From JBBSIG01 sp038232215 (GTDB lineage Bacteria; Actinomycetota; Thermoleophilia; Gaiellales; Gaiellaceae), in contig JBBSIG010000029.1 of assembly GCA_038232215.1 (NCBI GenBank), forward strand, positions 1-17,105: a stretch of DNA of 17,105 bases. Direction: 5' to 3'. Made by a program: the position numbers and the translations under genes. The notes beneath the pieces were generated by a model that ran no database searches, was not told where the DNA came from, and saw nothing but the letters and a program-made list of their open reading frames with translations. This document shows, one piece after another, positions 7,531 to 14,290 of the stretch (position 1 is the first letter of the stretch; every line of letters starts with the position of its first letter).

Positions 7531-7810
7531 TCCGCCCTCGACCGGGCGAACGGCGATCCCGCCTTGATCCAGGTGCGCCACGAGGAGATGGCCGCCTACA
7601 TGGCGTGCGCCCACGCGAAACGCGAAGTTCACCGGCGAGGTGGGCGTCTGCCTCGCGGGCGCCGATCGCATCTACGGCTATCCCGGCGACGGGATCGACT
7701 CCCTCTGTCCCAAGCGAGCGAAAGGACCGAGCGTGGCCGAGTGTCGTCGACTCCGATCAGCGGGGCGGCGACGAGCACGAGCGACGGCAGCCGCAGCGCG
7801 GCCAACCTAG
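7531..7810 (+). pseudogene. Rearranged remnant of a thiamine-diphosphate-dependent enzyme (pyruvate oxidase/acetolactate synthase type)
   Basis: The sequence ALDRANGDPALIQVRHEEMA, then AYMACAHAK, FTGEVGVCLA, and then RIYGYPGDGID are all recognisable pieces of the N-terminal pyrimidine-binding domain of ThDP enzymes, including the catalytic Glu in RHEEMA. The order is wrong: the YGYPGDGI piece (7670-7699) normally comes about 10-20 residues before the ALDRANGDP piece (7534-7560), but here it comes after. A 7-bp tandem duplication at 7613-7626 breaks the frame; removing one copy restores AHAKFTGEVGVC exactly. No thiamine-binding C-terminal domain remains. The tail from about 7700 to the TAG at 7808-7810 has no recognisable content. 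Confidence 0.72.
7613..7626 (+). repeat. Perfect 7-bp tandem duplication (ACGCGAA x2) causing a frameshift
   Basis: ACGCGAA occurs at 7613-7619 and again at 7620-7626. Deleting one copy reads GCC CAC GCG AAG TTC ACC, restoring the conserved HAKFTGE of ThDP enzymes. This is a typical replication-slippage scar. Confidence 0.85.
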
Positions 7811-8589
7811 ATCCGAGCGTCCCGCAGCGCGGTCGAGCAGACGTCCTCGGGCTGTGGCCCGATGCGTGGCAGCACCGCGAAGAGCAGCTCGCGCAGCCGC
7901 TCGTTGTTCTCGTTGAAGACGCGGAAGACCTCCTGCTGCGAGACCGGCGGCCCGTCGACGACGCCCACGTCGTGGTCTGTGACCATCGAGATGCCCGCGT
8001 AGCAGAGCTCGAGCTCGCGGGCGAGATGCCCCTCGGGATAGGCGGTCATGTTGACGATGTCCCAGCCCATCGCCTGGTACCACCTCGACTCGGCCCGGGT
8101 CGAGAAGCGCGGCCCCTGGATCGTCACGACGGTGCCGCCGTCCCGCACGGGGATGCCGAGCTCGCCGGCCGTCTCGACGAGCAGTCGGCGCAGGTCTGGA
8201 CAGTACGGCTCGGCCGCGGAGACGTGCGTCGTCTCCGGCCCCTCGTAGTAGGTGTCCGCCCGGCCGGTCGTCCGGTCGACGAACTGGTCGCAAACGACGA
8301 AGTCGCCGAGTCGGAGCTCGGTCCTGAGCGCGCCGGAGGCGTTCGGACCGATGATGCGCCTCACGCCGAGCTCGCGCATCGCCCAGACGTTCGCGCGATA
8401 CGGAATCGAGGCGGGCGGCAGCTCGTGCCTGCGCCCGTGCCGCGGTAGGAAGGCGACGCGCGTCCCCTCGATCTCTCCGACCACCAGCGGAGCGGACGGC
8501 TTGCCGTAAGGCGTATCGACCTCGAGCTCCTCGACGTCCGCCAGGAACGAGTAGAAGCCCGAGCCCCCGAAGACGCCCACCACGTCCAC
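7807..8589 (-). CDS. mtnP: S-methyl-5'-thioadenosine phosphorylase
   Basis: This 260-aa member of the purine nucleoside phosphorylase family splits methylthioadenosine with phosphate to adenine and methylthioribose-1-phosphate, the first step of methionine salvage. It shows GGSGFY (8-13), the phosphate-binding RHGRRHELPPASIPYRAN (50-67), NASGAL (83-88), GPRFSTRAES (159-168), the substrate-binding NMTAYPE (180-186) and TDHD (204-207). The two Asp residues of TDHD correspond to those that give MTAP its 6-aminopurine preference, whereas classical PNP has Asn. Methylthioinosine or adenosine as alternative substrates cannot be excluded. The start is GTG at 8589-8587, with GGTAGGA upstream. The stop codon TAG ends in a CTAG tetranucleotide next to the gene debris. 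Confidence 0.9.
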   Translation of the reverse strand: MDVVGVFGGSGFYSFLADVEELEVDTPYGKPSAPLVVGEIEGTRVAFLPRHGRRHELPPASIPYRANVWAMRELGVRRIIGPNASGALRTELRLGDFVVCDQFVDRTTGRADTYYEGPETTHVSAAEPYCPDLRRLLVETAGELGIPVRDGGTVVTIQGPRFSTRAESRWYQAMGWDIVNMTAYPEGHLARELELCYAGISMVTDHDVGVVDGPPVSQQEVFRVFNENNERLRELLFAVLPRIGPQPEDVCSTALRDARI

Positions 8590-8651
8590 CGCGATCCTAC
8601 CGCTCGCCCCCGACGCTCAACACGAAGGCCCCGGGCGCCGATACGTGGGTC
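8590..8651. promoter_or_regulatory. Compact divergent promoter region between mtnP and the EAL-DICT gene
   Basis: Only 62 bp separate two divergent start codons. For the plus gene, TCAACA (8617-8622), 17 bp, then GATACG (8640-8645) is a plausible promoter that would place the transcript start at or next to the ATG (8652). There is no Shine-Dalgarno site, so leaderless translation is possible. For mtnP a TTGAGC/TAGGAT pair with a short 15-bp spacer can be read on the minus strand. These are by-eye calls. Confidence 0.3.
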
Positions 8652-9998
8652 ATGTCCGTGAGCCGCCTCGCTCGGGAACGTGCATCCTCCGCTCCGGGGG
8701 CATCGCTCCGGCGACTGCTCGGCGGCAGGCGCGTGCGGAGCGTCTACCAGCCGATCGTCGAGCTCGAGACCGGTGCGCTCGCCGGCTACGAGGCGCTCGC
8801 GCGAGGCCCGGCCGGCTCGCCGCTCGAGCGCCCCGACGCCCTGTTCGGCGCAGCCGGGGCGGCCGGCTGCACCGTCGAGCTCGACTGGGCCTGCCGGGCG
8901 GCCGCGCTCGAGGGGGCGCTCTCGAGCGGGCTCGCCGCGCCGGCATCGCTCTTCGTCAACGTCGAGCCGGGCACGCTCGGGACGAGCCTGCCGCCCGGCC
9001 TCGCCGAGCTGTGGTCGGACGCCTCGACCGGCCTACGGATCTTCCTCGAGGTGACCGAGCGCGCGCTCACCGACCGGCCGGCGGAGCTGCTCGGCGCGGT
9101 AGCGCGGGCGCGTGCGCTCGGCTGGGGCATCGCGCTGGACGACGTGGGGGCCGACCCTCGCTCGCTCGCCCTGATGCCGTTCCTCCGCCCGGACGTGATC
9201 AAGCTCGATCTTCGCCTCGTGCAGGGCCGGCCCACCCTCGAGGTGGCCAAGACGGTGAACGCCGTCCGCGCGGAGAGCGAGCGCACGGGCGCCGCGATCC
9301 TGGCGGAAGGGATCGAGACGGACGAGCACCGCCACGTCGCGCTCGCGCTCGGCGCCACCCTCGGGCAGGGGTACCTCTTCGGCCGCCCGGGCGAGCTGGG
9401 CCCGCCGACCGCCAACCTCACGGAGATCCCACACCTGCCGGCGCTCCCGAGCGGGCTGACTGCGACGCCATACGACTTGATCGGCTCCGCGCTCGCCATC
9501 CGCCGGTCGACGAAGCCGCTCCTGATCGCGATCAGCAAGCAGCTCGAGGCGGAGGCGAGCTCGCTCGGGGACACGTGCGTGATCGTGTCGGCGTTCCAGA
9601 AGGCCCACCAATTCACGGAGCTCACTCGCGAGCGCTACACCGGGCTCGCCGGAAGCGTCGCGTTCGCCGGCGTTCTGGCCGCGGGACTCTCGCTCGAGCC
9701 CGCCGCCGGCGTGCGCGGGACGTCGCTCCGGCCCGGGGACCGGCTTTGCCGGGAGTGGAACGTGTCAGGTCTCGGGCCCCATTTCGCCGCGGCGCTCGCG
9801 GCCGTCGACCTCGGCGACACGGGCCCGGAAAACCGGCGTCGCTTCGACTACGCCCTCACCTTCGACCGGTCGCTCGCGGTCGAGTCCGCCCGGCTGATGG
9901 TGGTACGCATCGCGGCCGTCCTGCAGCCGAGCTCGTCGCAGACGACCCCCGAATCGGTGATCTCCGCAGTCCGGGAACGGCCGATAGGACTCCTGTGA
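8652..9998 (+). CDS. Cyclic-di-GMP phosphodiesterase: EAL domain plus DICT sensory domain
   Basis: This is a 448-aa cytoplasmic signalling protein. Residues about 28-255 form an EAL domain with the expected active-site residues: E47 in YEALARG, N103 in FVNVEP, E133/E136 in LEVTER, D163-D164 in ALDDVG, K184 in VIKLD, E219/E222 in AEGIET and Q239 in GQGYLFGRP. It therefore looks catalytically competent for hydrolysis of c-di-GMP to pGpG. Residues about 272-430 (PYDLIGSALAIRRSTKPLLI, VIVSAFQKAHQFT, RYTGLAGSVAFAGVLAAGL) match the DICT domain, a sensory domain found with GGDEF, EAL and two-component proteins; its ligand is unknown to me. The stop overlaps the GTG start of the downstream GGDEF gene, so a synthase and a hydrolase are translationally coupled. 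Confidence 0.87.
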   Translation: MSVSRLARERASSAPGASLRRLLGGRRVRSVYQPIVELETGALAGYEALARGPAGSPLERPDALFGAAGAAGCTVELDWACRAAALEGALSSGLAAPASLFVNVEPGTLGTSLPPGLAELWSDASTGLRIFLEVTERALTDRPAELLGAVARARALGWGIALDDVGADPRSLALMPFLRPDVIKLDLRLVQGRPTLEVAKTVNAVRAESERTGAAILAEGIETDEHRHVALALGATLGQGYLFGRPGELGPPTANLTEIPHLPALPSGLTATPYDLIGSALAIRRSTKPLLIAISKQLEAEASSLGDTCVIVSAFQKAHQFTELTRERYTGLAGSVAFAGVLAAGLSLEPAAGVRGTSLRPGDRLCREWNVSGLGPHFAAALAAVDLGDTGPENRRRFDYALTFDRSLAVESARLMVVRIAAVLQPSSSQTTPESVISAVRERPIGLL

Positions 9999-10951
9999 CC
10001 GAGGGGCCGACGCTCTCTGCCGTGCACGCGCTCGGAGACGAGGGTGAGGTGGGGCTCGACGAGCTCCTGGACGAGCGCTACCTGCTCGACACCTTCCTCG
10101 AGCACTCGCCCGACGCCGTCTACTTCAAGGACACGGAGAGCCGCTTTCTCCGCGTCAGCAGCGCGCTCGCCCGGGAGCTCGGCCTGTCCGATGCCATCGA
10201 GGCGATCGGCAAGTGCGACTTCGACTTCTTCACCGAGGCGCACGCCTACAAGGCGCTCGTGGACGAGCGAGAGCTGATGCGAACCGGCACGCCGCTCGTC
10301 TCGATCGAGGAGCACGAGACATGGCTGGACGGGCGCGAGCGCTGGGTCTCGACCACGAAGGTGCCGCTCGTCGACCGTCAAGGTCGTGTGATCGGCCTGT
10401 TCGGAATCTCGCGCGATCTCACCGAGCGCAAGCTCGCCGAGCGGGCGCTCGCCGAGCAGGCGGAGGAGCTCGCCCGACTCTCGCTGCACGACGATCTCAC
10501 CGGCCTGCTCAACCGGCGCGGCTTCCTCACCCTCGCGGAGCCCGAGCTCGAGCGCGCCCACCGGAACGGTCTCGGTACGAGCGTTCTGTTCATCGATCTC
10601 GACGGTCTCAAGGAGATCAACGACGTCCTCGGCCACCGCCAGGGTGACCGGGCGCTCGTCGAGACGGCAGGGGTGCTGAAGAGCATGGTGCGCAAGTCCG
10701 ACCTCGTCGCGCGGATCGGCGGCGACGAGTTCTGCGTCCTACCGCTTGCGCAGCCGAGCGAGGCGACCGCGGCGATCGTGGCTCGCCTCGAGCACGAGCT
10801 GGACGTGCTGAACGCGCGTCCAGACCGGCTCTACCACCTCTCCCTCAGCACCGGCTGCGGCTCCTCCTTCGCGGGCGACCCCTGCTCGATGGAGGAGTTG
10901 ATCGACCTCGCCGACCAGGCGATGTACCGCGCGAAGGTCGGCAAGCGCTAA
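9995..10951 (+). CDS. Diguanylate cyclase: PAS domain plus GGDEF domain
   Basis: This 318-aa protein starts at GTG 9995-9997, overlapping the preceding TGA as GTGA. A much longer open frame upstream is a shadow of the EAL gene. Residues about 30-145 form a PAS domain (HSPDAVYFKDTESRFLRVS, then VPLVDRQGRVIGLFGISRDLTERK), and about 145-162 a short helical linker. The GGDEF domain follows: HDDLTGLLNRRGF (165-177), FIDLDGLKEIND (199-210), and the intact active site GGDEF (242-246). R233-x-x-D236, five residues before GGDEF, is the product-inhibition I-site. It should therefore make c-di-GMP from two GTP under feedback control. No membrane segment is seen. Paired with the EAL-DICT protein it probably sets a local c-di-GMP level. 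Confidence 0.9.
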   Translation: MTEGPTLSAVHALGDEGEVGLDELLDERYLLDTFLEHSPDAVYFKDTESRFLRVSSALARELGLSDAIEAIGKCDFDFFTEAHAYKALVDERELMRTGTPLVSIEEHETWLDGRERWVSTTKVPLVDRQGRVIGLFGISRDLTERKLAERALAEQAEELARLSLHDDLTGLLNRRGFLTLAEPELERAHRNGLGTSVLFIDLDGLKEINDVLGHRQGDRALVETAGVLKSMVRKSDLVARIGGDEFCVLPLAQPSEATAAIVARLEHELDVLNARPDRLYHLSLSTGCGSSFAGDPCSMEELIDLADQAMYRAKVGKR

Positions 10952-11009
10952 CGGGGGTCCGTCCGCAGGCGGCCGCTCGACGATTGCCGGGCCCGAGCCC
11001 TCCCCGAAT

Positions 11010-11565
11010 CTAAGCCGCCGATCTCACGACCGGCGCCGCCTCGCGGACGAGATTCTCGAGGAGCTCCGCGAGTTGCATCCGGTGCTCCTCGCTCACGAGG
11101 CGGTCCTCCTGGTCGAGCTGAGCGGCCGCGTGGCCGAGCGCGAGGTCGCCTTCGACCACCCTGGCGCCGAGTGCCGAGAGCACCTTCCGCAGCTCGGCCT
11201 GCGCCCAGACGGCGCCGAACGCCCCCGTGCTCGCTCCGACCACCCCGACGGGCTTGTTACGAAGCACGTTCGTCGCGATCGGGCGAGGCCCAGTCGAGAG
11301 CGTTCTTGAGCTGCCCCGGCACCGACGAGTTGTACTCGGGCGTCGCGACGAGCACCGCGTCCGCGCCGGCGAGCGCTCGGCGCAGCCACTGCACCGACGC
11401 GGGCGCCTGCTCGCCGTCGTCGTCCGCGTCGTACGGCGGGACGGCCTTGAGGCGGTCCCACACGCGCAACTCGACGCCCTCGGGCAGCGCCTGGGCCGCC
11501 GCACGGAGCAGCCGCGTATTGAAGGAGCCGCGCCGCAGGCTGCCGGAGAGCCCGAGAATCTCCAT
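11010..11565 (-). pseudogene. NADPH-dependent FMN reductase (flavodoxin fold), frameshifted
   Basis: The start is ATG at 11565-11563, after an AAGGGCG ribosome-binding-like stretch. The N-terminal half has the family motifs GLSGSLRRGSFNTRLL (FMN phosphate loop) and TPEYNSSVPGQLKNALDW. After LDWASP the frame closes early (stop near 11240), but the neighbouring frame continues perfectly as IATNVLRNKPVGVVGASTGA and on to TAG at 11012-11010. The break lies between 11290 and 11279, in GCCTCGCCCGATCGC. Two extra bases there would restore a normal ASRPIATNVL reading and give about 185 residues, the usual family length. So this is one gene with a 2-base deletion (or a 1-base insertion), either real or a sequencing error. 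The product would be a cytosolic flavin/quinone/azo-type reductase. It lies directly behind yceI and is presumably controlled by the MarR protein. Confidence 0.8.
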
Positions 11566-11570
11566 CGCCA

Positions 11571-12119
11571 GGCGCCCTTGACCAGTGACAGCTGGGCGCT
11601 CAGGGTGGCCTCGTTCGAGACGGCGAGGCCTCCGCCCGGTAGCTCGGAATTCCACTCGAGGCCGAAGAGCCGGCGATCGACCTCCGTCTCGAGCTCGAGC
11701 CCGAGTCGGTCGTTGCCGTAGGCATCGACCCCTGGGCCGCTGATGGTGCCGCGCAGCTGCACCGGGTGGGTCACGCCCTTGATCGTCAGCTCGCCCTCGA
11801 CCACGAGGTCGTCCCCGTCCCGGCGGACGTCGCTCGAGGAGAAGCGCAGCTCGGGGTGCCGCTCGGCGTCGAAGAAGTCCGGCGCCAGCAGGTGGGCGTT
11901 CAGGTTCTCGTCCTGCACCCGGACGCTCGAGACGCGCACCGTCCCGGTGAGAGTCGAGGTCCCGTCGACCTCGGCCAGGTTGGCGTCGAAGTCGTCGAAC
12001 TGTCCTCGAAAAGTGCCCACCGCCATGTGGCGAACTGCGAAACCGATCGAGGAGTGCACCGGATCCAGGTTCCACGTTCCCGACGGAATGATCTGCTCTC
12101 GCTCTTGCACCATGCTCAT
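11571..12119 (-). CDS. YceI-family lipid/isoprenoid-binding protein (no stop codon of its own)
   Basis: The product has the YceI signature: TWNLDPVHSSIGFAVRHM at the N-terminus, then GTFRGQFDDFDANL, LNAHLLAPDFFDAERHPELRFSS, and LTIKGVTHPVQL. YceI proteins are lipocalin-like beta barrels that bind polyisoprenoids or amphiphilic molecules. There is no signal peptide, so this one is likely cytoplasmic. The ATG at 12119 is preceded by GGAGG (12129-12125) at 5 bp. Family similarity ends at about residue 183 (SLVKGA), where a TGG codon (11570-11568) takes the place of a stop. The frame then stays open through the FMN reductase gene to 11010, giving a chimeric 369-aa ORF if the sequence is right. 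A single TGG to TGA difference would restore a normal length. Confidence 0.85.
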
Positions 12120-12144
12120 CTCTGCCTCCGTTGTGTCCGTATAC

Positions 12145-12156
12145 TTGAGTCGTCAA
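12145..12156. promoter_or_regulatory. Putative MarR operator 1 (TTGA-N4-TCAA)
   Basis: TTGAGTCGTCAA is an inverted repeat with 4-bp arms that contains the -35 box of the marR promoter. It shares the TTGA-N4-TCAA form with operator 2. Binding here would block both divergent promoters. Confidence 0.5.
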
Positions 12157-12174
12157 CCACTCCAGCGATAATCT

Positions 12175-12188
12175 CTTGACAAGTCAAG
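12175..12188. promoter_or_regulatory. Putative MarR operator 2 (CTTGAC-AA-GTCAAG)
   Basis: A perfect inverted repeat with 6-bp arms and a 2-bp centre lies over the predicted marR transcript start. Its centre is 31 bp from that of operator 1, about three helical turns, so two MarR dimers would sit on the same face of the DNA. Confidence 0.6.
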
Positions 12189-12190
12189 TA

Positions 12191-12655
12191 TTGAGGGAGC
12201 AAGCATTCGGTGCCCTGAGAGCGTGGGTGAGATTGCTGCGCGGCCATGCGGCCACCACCCGGGCGCTGAACGCAGACCTCGTCGCCTCGCACGGCCTCAC
12301 GATCAACGACTACGAGACCCTGCTTCTGCTCGCGCGCGCCGAGGATGGGCGGCTGCGGCGCGTCGACCTCGCGGAGGGCCTGCTCCTGACCCCGTCCGGC
12401 GTCACGAGGCTGCTGAACGGGCTCGAGGCCGCCGGGCTCGTCGGCAAGGCCGAGTGCCCGGGTGACGCGCGCGTCACGTATGCAGTGCTCACCGAGGCCG
12501 GGCGGGAGAAGCTCGAGGAGGCGTCTCCCGGCCATCTCGCCGCGATCCGCACGCTGTTCGAGGAGCGCTTCAGCCCGGCCGAGCTCGACGTTCTGGCCGG
12601 ACTCCTCGCCCGCCTCTCGGAGGCGGGCGAGGACGAGGAGACCTGCTCCGCCTAG
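12191..12655 (+). CDS. MarR-family transcriptional regulator
   Basis: This winged-helix regulator of about 154 aa is probably a dimeric repressor of the divergent yceI/FMN-reductase unit and of itself. It shows an N-terminal helix (LRAWVRLLRGHAATTRALNADL), HGLTINDYETLLLLARA, and a recognition-helix region (RRVDLAEGLLLTPSGVTRLLNGLEAAGLV). The wing has D-A-R in CPGDARVTYAVLTEAGREKL and is followed by C-terminal dimerisation helices. I prefer TTG at 12191 as start because the predicted promoter begins transcription near 12179; TTG 12176 would add five residues. No strong Shine-Dalgarno site is visible before either. The inducer is unknown; a Cys in the wing region (AECPGD) could sense oxidants or electrophiles, but that is a guess. 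The TAG stop (12653-12655) lies within the CTAG duplicated by the insertion sequence. Confidence 0.85.
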   Translation: MREQAFGALRAWVRLLRGHAATTRALNADLVASHGLTINDYETLLLLARAEDGRLRRVDLAEGLLLTPSGVTRLLNGLEAAGLVGKAECPGDARVTYAVLTEAGREKLEEASPGHLAAIRTLFEERFSPAELDVLAGLLARLSEAGEDEETCSA

Positions 12656-12673
12656 CTACTTCCCCCGGATAAA
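12656..12673 (+). repeat. IS terminal inverted repeat, left
   Basis: These 18 bp match the right end (14291-14308) perfectly in inverse orientation. They lie immediately after the CTAG that contains the marR stop codon. Confidence 0.92.
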
Positions 12674-12675
12674 GT

Positions 12676-12690
12676 AGCCGCCCCGCGGCT
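12676..12690. other. Stem-loop just inside the IS left end
   Basis: AGCCGC-CCC-GCGGCT is a perfect 6-bp stem with a 3-base loop and no following T-run. Its position between the IS end and the transposase ribosome binding site would let it hinder translation of transposase from transcripts reading in from marR, a control seen in several IS families. The role here is inferred. Confidence 0.45.
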
Positions 12691-12762
12691 CGGTGCTGTC
12701 CGACCCGCTCCTCAGAATTGGCCTGGAAATGAACTGTTTTCAGGCGATCTGGGGAGGTTGGG

Positions 12763-14184
12763 ATGCTGAGGTTGCAGGGCGGCCAGGTGGAGAGTCTATG
12801 GGACGAGGTGCTGCCGGAGGGGCTGCGCGAGCTGCCGGAGGATCTGGCGCAGATCGACGCGCTGTTGCAGGACGAGGCGTTGCTGTCGCCGATCGAGGCG
12901 CACTGGGAGCGGGAGGCGGAGGCGCGTGGTCGCTCGGCGAAGGGCCACGGTCGGCCGACGATTCCGATGCAGACGTACGTGCGGCTGATGGTGTTGAAGC
13001 ACCGCTACGGCTGGGGCTACGAGACGCTGATGCGGGAGGTGTCGGACTCGCTGCACCTGCGCCGTTTCTGCCTGATCCCGCTCTGCGAGGAGGTGCCGGA
13101 CGAGTCGACGGTCAGGAAGCTGACGCGCCGGCTCGGGGCGGAGACGGTGGCCGAGCTGTCGCGGCTGGTGATCGCGAAGGCGCAGCGGGAGACGCGCTTC
13201 CGGGCGCGGGCGGTGCGGATCGACTCGACGGTGGTGGAGGCGGACGTGCGCTACCCGACCGACTCGGGTCTGGCAGCCGACGGGGTGCGGGTGCTGGCGC
13301 GGGAGGGAAAGCGGCTTGCGGCACGGGTGGGCGCCACGGCGGCACGGGTTCGGGATCGTTCGCGGGCGGTCGGCACCCGCCTGCGGGCGATCGGGCGCAC
13401 TCTGCGCCGGCGGACGGGCGAGGCGAAGGCGGAGGTGCTGGCTCTGACGGGGCAGACGGGCAAGCTGCTTGCCGCCTCCGCGAAGGAGGCGCGGGCGCTC
13501 GCCGCCGAGGCCCGCGCGAAGGCGCAGGCGCTTCACCGCGCGGGGAAGGCGAAGGCGCGGCGCAAGGCGGCGAGGCTCCTTGCCAGCGCCGAGCGGCTGG
13601 AGACGCTGGCCGAGCGCAGCGGGAAGGTGGTCGAGCAGATCCGCAAGCGGCTGGACGGCGAGCCGATCAAGGATCGGCTCGTCTCGCTCTTCGACCCCGA
13701 CGCGCGTCCGATTCGCAAGGGCAAGCTCGGCAAGCAGACCGAGTTTGGCTACGTCGAGCAGCTGGCGGAGGTGACGCCGAACACGAAGCGGGGCGCGCGC
13801 GGCTTCGTCCTCCCGATGACGAGCGCGCCGGGCAACCCCGGCGAGAACGAGCTTCTGCCGCAGACGGTGGCGGAGCTCGAGCGGCTCCGGCTTTCGCCAC
13901 GCGAGGTGGCGGTCGATGGCGGCTTTCAGACGAAGGCGACGGCGACGGCGCTCGCCCCGCTGGCACCCGAGCGGGTGTACATCGCAGGGCGCGCCTCCGC
14001 TGGCTCGAAACGGACGCAGCGACGCCTCGCCCGCTACCGGACCGGGGCCGAGGGCCGGATCTCGCACCTGAAACGCCGTCACGGGGTACGGCGCAGCCGC
14101 CTGAAAGGCGGCCAGGGCGAGCGTACGTGGACGGGGTGGGCGGTCTTCACCTACAACCTCGAGACCTACGGGCTCTACGCCTGA
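12763..14184 (+). CDS. DDE transposase (IS5-like, with long helical insert)
   Basis: This 473-aa transposase moves the surrounding element. The N-terminal part (about 30-140) has the DUF772-like region RPTIPMQTYVRLMVLKHRYGW and VPDESTVRKLTRRLG. The catalytic triad can be read as D154 in RIDSTVVEADVRYPTD, D385 in VAVDGGFQT, and E430 in RTGAEGRISHLKRRHG, with K437 giving the R-3-E-6-K part of the usual signature. Between the first and second Asp lies a long Ala/Arg/Lys-rich helical stretch (about 175-300), probably coiled coil, typical of this subgroup. The ATG follows GGGGAGG (12751-12757) at 5 bp, a strong ribosome binding site. No frameshift is present, so the protein is probably functional. 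The stop codon lies within a 13-bp tandem repeat. Confidence 0.9.
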   Translation: MLRLQGGQVESLWDEVLPEGLRELPEDLAQIDALLQDEALLSPIEAHWEREAEARGRSAKGHGRPTIPMQTYVRLMVLKHRYGWGYETLMREVSDSLHLRRFCLIPLCEEVPDESTVRKLTRRLGAETVAELSRLVIAKAQRETRFRARAVRIDSTVVEADVRYPTDSGLAADGVRVLAREGKRLAARVGATAARVRDRSRAVGTRLRAIGRTLRRRTGEAKAEVLALTGQTGKLLAASAKEARALAAEARAKAQALHRAGKAKARRKAARLLASAERLETLAERSGKVVEQIRKRLDGEPIKDRLVSLFDPDARPIRKGKLGKQTEFGYVEQLAEVTPNTKRGARGFVLPMTSAPGNPGENELLPQTVAELERLRLSPREVAVDGGFQTKATATALAPLAPERVYIAGRASAGSKRTQRRLARYRTGAEGRISHLKRRHGVRRSRLKGGQGERTWTGWAVFTYNLETYGLYA

Positions 14185-14204
14185 GCGGAGTGCCTGAGCG
14201 GAGT
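14179..14204 (+). repeat. Perfect 13-bp tandem repeat spanning the transposase stop codon
   Basis: GCCTGAGCGGAGT occurs at 14179-14191 and again at 14192-14204. The first copy contains the transposase TGA (14182-14184). It looks like a slippage duplication, and could serve to tell copies of this IS apart. Confidence 0.85.
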
Positions 14205-14290
14205 ACAGGACATCGACAAGCCAGAGACACAAAGGCGAAGCCCAAAGACAGCTACTCCCCCGTCGGCTCCCTCCCGGGCTGCCGAACCCG

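Larger units (their letters stand above)
12120..12190. promoter_or_regulatory. Divergent yceI/marR regulatory region with promoter for marR
   Basis: On the plus strand TTGAGT (12145-12150), a 16-bp spacer and GATAAT (12167-12172) form a good sigma-70 type promoter. It predicts a transcript start near 12178-12181. This argues that marR starts at TTG 12191 rather than at TTG 12176, which lies upstream of the predicted start. On the minus strand TATACG (12143-12138) could be the yceI -10 box, without a clear -35. GGAGG for yceI lies at 12129-12125. Confidence 0.6.

Noticed and set aside
8645..9994. An upstream extension of the GGDEF gene in the same frame
   Set aside because: It is Arg/Pro/Ala-rich without domains and lies over the EAL-DICT gene in another frame. 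The GTGA overlap gives a natural start at 9995.
10952..11009. Rho-independent terminator between the converging GGDEF and FMN reductase genes
   Set aside because: Only a 4-bp stem with a 2-base loop (CCGC-AG-GCGG) and no T-run; too weak to call.
11240..11300. Programmed frameshifting in the FMN reductase
   Set aside because: No slippery heptamer and no clear downstream structure; this family is not known to need frameshifting, and a simple 2-base loss in a GC repeat explains it.
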